44,594 nucleotides of DNA from Merdimonas sp963929015. GTDB lineage: Bacteria > Bacillota > Clostridia > Lachnospirales > Lachnospiraceae. Positions 41,699 through 44,594 of the stretch are shown one piece after another. A program made the position numbers and the translations under genes. The notes below the pieces were generated by a model. That model saw only the letters and a list, made by a program, of their open reading frames with translations, had not been told where the DNA came from and searched no databases. The stretch's first letter is position 1, and every line of letters begins with the position of its first letter. The stretch covers positions 1 through 44,594 of the forward strand of contig NZ_CAWVHE010000007.1 of the NCBI RefSeq assembly GCF_963929015.1. Reading direction: 5' to 3'.

Positions 41699-41730
41699 AG
41701 TTTTTAGTTTCAAAAAAGGAGAGCGGATCA

Positions 41731-42861
41731 ATGACGTCACTGACAGAATTGCGAAACCGGCTGGATCAGATCGATGATCAGATTGTTCGCCTGTTTGAAG
41801 AACGGATGGACTTATGCAGCCAGGTAGGAGAATATAAAATACAAAACGGGAAAAAGGTATTTGACCGAACCCGGGAGAATCAGAAACTGAAGGACGTAGA
41901 AAGCAAGGTATCTACAGAATTTAATAAAAAGGGGATTCACGAGCTCTATGAACAGCTTATGTCTATGAGCCGGAAGCTGCAGTATCAGCAGCTGGTAGAG
42001 GCGGGCGCGCTTGGAAGGCTGCCGTTTATCAGCGTGCCCTCTCTGCATGCAGATACGGCGAGGATCGTATTCCCCGGAACGGAAGGGGCGTACAGTCAGG
42101 CGGCGACCACCACATATTTTGGAGAAAACTGCAATTGTTTCTATGTGCAGACTTTCCGGGACGCTATGGAAGCGATTGAAGAAGGAGCGGCGGATTTTGC
42201 TGTTCTTCCGATTGAAAATTCTACAGCCGGATCAGTGGATGAGATGTATGACCTTTTGGTGGAATTTGAAAATTACATTGTAGGAGAGACGATCATCCCT
42301 ATAGAGCACATGCTAGCGGGGCTTCCGGGGACGACGCCTGCTGATATCCGGAGAGTATATTCCAAAGGCGTGGCACTGATGCAGACCTCCAGGTTTCTAG
42401 AAGAACATCCGGACTGGCAGCAGATCAGTGTGGCGAATACAGCCATTGCAGCGAAAAAGATCATAGAAGACGGGGATAAAAGCCAGGCGGCAGTCTGCAG
42501 TGCTTATGCGGCAAAAGCTCACGGTCTGACAGTGCTACAGGAAGGGATCAATGACGATCCCGATAATTCTACCCGGTTTATCGTAGTCACAAACCAAAAG
42601 ATCTTTCTGGAAGATGCCGGAAAGATCAGTATCTGTTTTGAGCTTCCCCATACCAGCGGTTCCCTTTATCATCTTTTGTCTCACTTTATTTACAATGATC
42701 TGAATATGACAAGGATTGAGTCGCGGCCTGTGAAAGGACGGAACTGGGAATACCGGTTTTTTATAGATTTTGAAGGGAACCTGGCGGATGCGGCCGTAAA
42801 AAATGCGATCCGCGGCCTTCGGGAAGAAAGCAGGAGTCTTAAGATCCTGGGAAATTATTAG
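41731..42861 (+). CDS. pheA: Bifunctional chorismate mutase/prephenate dehydratase
   Basis: A 376-residue P-protein converting chorismate to phenylpyruvate. The N-terminal chorismate mutase (~1-85) shows LRNRLDQIDDQIVRLFEERM. The prephenate dehydratase domain (~108-285) shows FPGTEGAYSQAA, DFAVLPIENSTAGSV and DDPDNSTRFIVV. A C-terminal ACT domain (~295-370, SGSLYHLLSHFIYNDLNMTR and IESRP) binds phenylalanine for feedback. GGAGAG precedes the start. It uses the chorismate that AroC makes. Confidence 0.96.
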   Translation: MTSLTELRNRLDQIDDQIVRLFEERMDLCSQVGEYKIQNGKKVFDRTRENQKLKDVESKVSTEFNKKGIHELYEQLMSMSRKLQYQQLVEAGALGRLPFISVPSLHADTARIVFPGTEGAYSQAATTTYFGENCNCFYVQTFRDAMEAIEEGAADFAVLPIENSTAGSVDEMYDLLVEFENYIVGETIIPIEHMLAGLPGTTPADIRRVYSKGVALMQTSRFLEEHPDWQQISVANTAIAAKKIIEDGDKSQAAVCSAYAAKAHGLTVLQEGINDDPDNSTRFIVVTNQKIFLEDAGKISICFELPHTSGSLYHLLSHFIYNDLNMTRIESRPVKGRNWEYRFFIDFEGNLADAAVKNAIRGLREESRSLKILGNY

Positions 42862-42869
42862 GGAGTGGT

Positions 42870-44163
42870 ATGATGAAAGCAAATGAGTTGATTTTATATA
42901 AAAACATGCAGGACGAGCAGATCCTGAAAGACATGGTGTTTCTGATGGAGGAATACAAAAGTGATTATTATAACCGGGAAGATATTCTGGCGCTTTTGTC
43001 CGAGGTGACAGGAGATATCCTGGAACTATCGGTGAACCATGGGTTTGAGGGGAATCTCTGGCAGGATTATCTGACATATCTGCTGGTCATCAGTGAAAAC
43101 GGGTACAGCACCTCCTGTGAGATCACCGGAAAGACAGAGGGAAGTATTCATGTGGCGGCGCTCCATGATTTCCGGATCTTCCGGGAACTTTTTCAGTATG
43201 ATTTCCGGGAAATGGAGGAGGAGCTTGGCACAGATCTTCTGACCCTGATCTGCAATTACCGGGGGGACAGTGGCCACGGTAAGATCTTTAACCGCAGGAT
43301 CCGGGATCGCATCTGTGATCTTAGCAAAAGTCTTGCACAGGCGGAAACACCGGAGATCTTTCAGGAAAAGGTGACACAGTTCTACCGGGAATTCGGTGTG
43401 GGAAAATTTGGCCTTCACAAGGCATTTCGGGTAGAACACAGACCGGAAGGTGTAGAGATCATTCCGATCACAAAAATCGCCCATGTTCACCTGGACGATC
43501 TGGTAGGATACGAATCAGCCAAACAGAAGCTGGTGGAAAATACAGAAGCGTTTGTAAAAGGGCGGAAAGCCAATAACTGTCTGTTGTATGGTGATGCCGG
43601 AACGGGGAAGTCTTCTTCGATCAAGGCCATTTTAAATCAGTATTATGACCAGGGCCTTCGGATGATCGAGATTTACAAACACCAGTTTCAGGATCTGAAC
43701 GCGGTAATCGCACAGATCAAAAAACCGGAATTATAAATTTATTATTTACATGGATGATCTGTCTTTTGAGGAGTTTGAAATTGAATATAAATATCTGAAA
43801 GCTGTGATTGAGGGCGGTCTGGAGCGGAAACCGGACAATATTCTGATCTATGCCACATCCAACAGAAGACATCTGATCCGGGAAACCTTCCGGGATAAGG
43901 AGGACAGGGATGAAGAGCTGCATACCAACGATACGGTGCAGGAAAAGCTCTCGCTGGTGGCAAGATTTGGCGTAACCATATATTATGGAAAGCCGGAGCG
44001 CAAAGAATTTCAGGAAATCGTTCGTCAGCTGGCCAGAAGAAATCAGATCAATATGCCGGAAGACCAGCTTTTGCTGGAAGCAGGCAGATGGGAACTGAAT
44101 CACGGAGGGCTATCCGGGAGAACGGCTCAGCAGTTTATTGATCATCTGTCCGGAACCTTGTAA
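42870..44163 (+). CDS. DUF815 AAA-type ATPase, frameshifted by one base
   Basis: About 430 residues after correction. The N-terminal half (~1-190) is unassigned; the C-terminal half is the DUF815 ATPase with Walker A LYGDAGTGKSSSI, a Walker B-like FIIYMDDLSFEEFE, and NILIYATSNRRHLIRE. The frame breaks at 43719-43726 (AAAAAACC). Dropping one base joins VIAQIKK to RNYKFIIYMDDL, so Walker B becomes complete and the two halves form one gene. ATG at 42870 or 42873. Function is unknown; family members are predicted ATP-binding proteins common in Clostridia. It follows pheA by eight bases. The break is probably a read error. Confidence 0.85.
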
Positions 44164-44206
44164 AATATAACAGCCATACAGGTTAATCCTGTATGGCTGT
44201 TATATT
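44164..44206. terminator. Perfect 19-bp hairpin shared by two convergent genes
   Basis: Arms at 44164-44182 and 44188-44206 pair without mismatch around TTAAT. It starts directly after the DUF815 stop, and the rqcH stop codon lies in its loop. A short T4 follows on the minus strand only. A bidirectional terminator is the likely role. Confidence 0.75.
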
Positions 44207-44579
44207 GGAAATATCAGAGTCAATGATCAGGGAATAATTGGTGTGATAGATGACAAATCCGGGTCTTGCACCATTTACCTTTTTCACATGTTTTCTTTCG
44301 ATGTAGTCAATCTCCACTTTTTGAGAACCCCGGTTTTTGGAATAATAAGCGGCAAGTCTTCCGGCTTCTTCAAAGGTGCGGTCCGGAATATCGCTTCCGT
44401 CTGTTTTCAGGATCACATGCGATCCCGGGACTCCCTTGGCGTGAAACCACCAGTCGCTGCCTGTGGCAAAGTGGAAGGTAAGCTCTTCGTTCTGAAGATT
44501 ATTTTTCCCCACATACATGTGGAATCCATCCGAAGAAAGATAATGAAGAGGACGACTGAGAATCTTTGCCCTTTTTTTA
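44183..44579 (-). CDS. rqcH: Rqc2 homologue RqcH / NFACT protein, C-terminal part (5' partial)
   Basis: The last ~131 residues of an NFACT-family protein; the 5' part is beyond the read end. LSSDGFHMYVGKNNLQNEEL, SDWWFHAKGVPGSHVILKT, AAYYSKNRGSQKVEIDYIE and VKKVNGARPGFVIYH are the NFACT-R (DUF814) domain. RqcH rescues stalled 50S subunits by adding alanine tails; older names are fibronectin-binding protein FbpA. The frame is open up to the barcode at 44580. The family is certain; the full-length state cannot be judged. Confidence 0.93.
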
Positions 44580-44594
44580 ACACGCGATCTAGTG
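44580..44594 (-). other. Probable sequencing-library barcode, right end
   Basis: Fifteen bases (ACACGCGATCTAGTG) that are the reverse complement of bases 2-16 of the window; the last base of the 16-mer is missing. Same interpretation as the left end. Confidence 0.85.

Noticed and set aside
41574..41730. PyrR-type attenuation before pyrB
   Set aside because: The leader is ~40 bases, with only a 5-bp inverted repeat and no terminator.
2..44594. Terminal inverted repeats of a large transposon or linear plasmid
   Set aside because: The repeat is only 15-16 bases, interrupts the reading-frame logic of both end genes, and matches a remembered sequencing barcode.
1..44594. CRISPR array, toxin-antitoxin pair, prophage or defence island
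   Set aside because: No regularly spaced repeats and no cas, phage structural, integrase or paired toxin/antitoxin genes were found on either strand.

Overview
The window looks like chromosomal DNA of a spore-forming anaerobic Firmicute, most likely a Lachnospiraceae member. I base this on the gene orders dgt-dnaG-rpoD-trmK-nif3 and DUF512-der-plsY-gpsA-spoIVA, a TGS-domain nucleoside kinase, pyrB-pyrI, and a long clostridial-type prs. The species cannot be fixed from sequence alone. Both ends carry the same 16-mer in inverted orientation (positions 1-16; 15 of its 16 bases at 44580-44594). I remember it as a PacBio sample barcode. Together with five single-base frameshifts in otherwise intact conserved genes (uvrD-like helicase, yajC, der, pyrI, DUF815 ATPase), this suggests one untrimmed, imperfectly corrected long read. 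Both terminal genes are therefore cut by the read ends.

Layout. 17-5029 (+): GNAT-ThrE fusion, ThrE small subunit, gltX and a UvrD-like helicase, tightly packed. 5015-5302 (-): DUF1292 gene, convergent with the helicase. 5445-9444 (+): an orphan sugar-binding lipoprotein, a GlgX-like GH13 protein that has lost every catalytic carboxylate, TraX and DUF5662. 9482-9565 (-): tRNA-Leu with anticodon AAG. 9659-18429 (+): polyphosphate:AMP phosphotransferase, then the macromolecular-synthesis group dgt, dnaG, rpoD, trmK, nif3, then a nucleoside kinase. 18420-19526 (-): aroC. 19733-22904 (+): L,D-transpeptidase with an acidic repeat tail, tgt, yajC. 23065-29855 (+): amino-acid biosynthesis, leuB-ilvD-ilvB-serC-serA. 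29864-31352: a complete IS256-family insertion sequence with an 8-bp target duplication, lodged between the serA stop and its terminator. 31416-32600 (-): prs. 32750-39687 (+): DUF512 radical-SAM-like protein, der, plsY, gpsA, spoIVA, MogA-like protein, rnhA. 39738-40092 (+): RNase P RNA. 40169-41573 (-): pyrB-pyrI. 41731-44163 (+): pheA and a DUF815 ATPase. 44183-44579 (-): 3' part of rqcH.

Most of the region is housekeeping: translation (gltX, tgt, tRNA-Leu, rnpB, trmK, rqcH), replication and transcription (dnaG, rpoD), nucleotide metabolism (dgt, prs, pyrBI, nucleoside kinase, PAP), amino-acid synthesis (leuB, ilvD, ilvB, serC, serA, aroC, pheA), phospholipid synthesis (plsY, gpsA) and sporulation (spoIVA). 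No CRISPR array, prophage or classic defence island is visible. The most unusual items are the catalytically dead GH13 protein beside an orphan sugar-binding lipoprotein, the hairpin fused to the spoIVA ribosome-binding site, the AAG tRNA-Leu, and the recent IS256 insertion carrying a near-consensus outward promoter.
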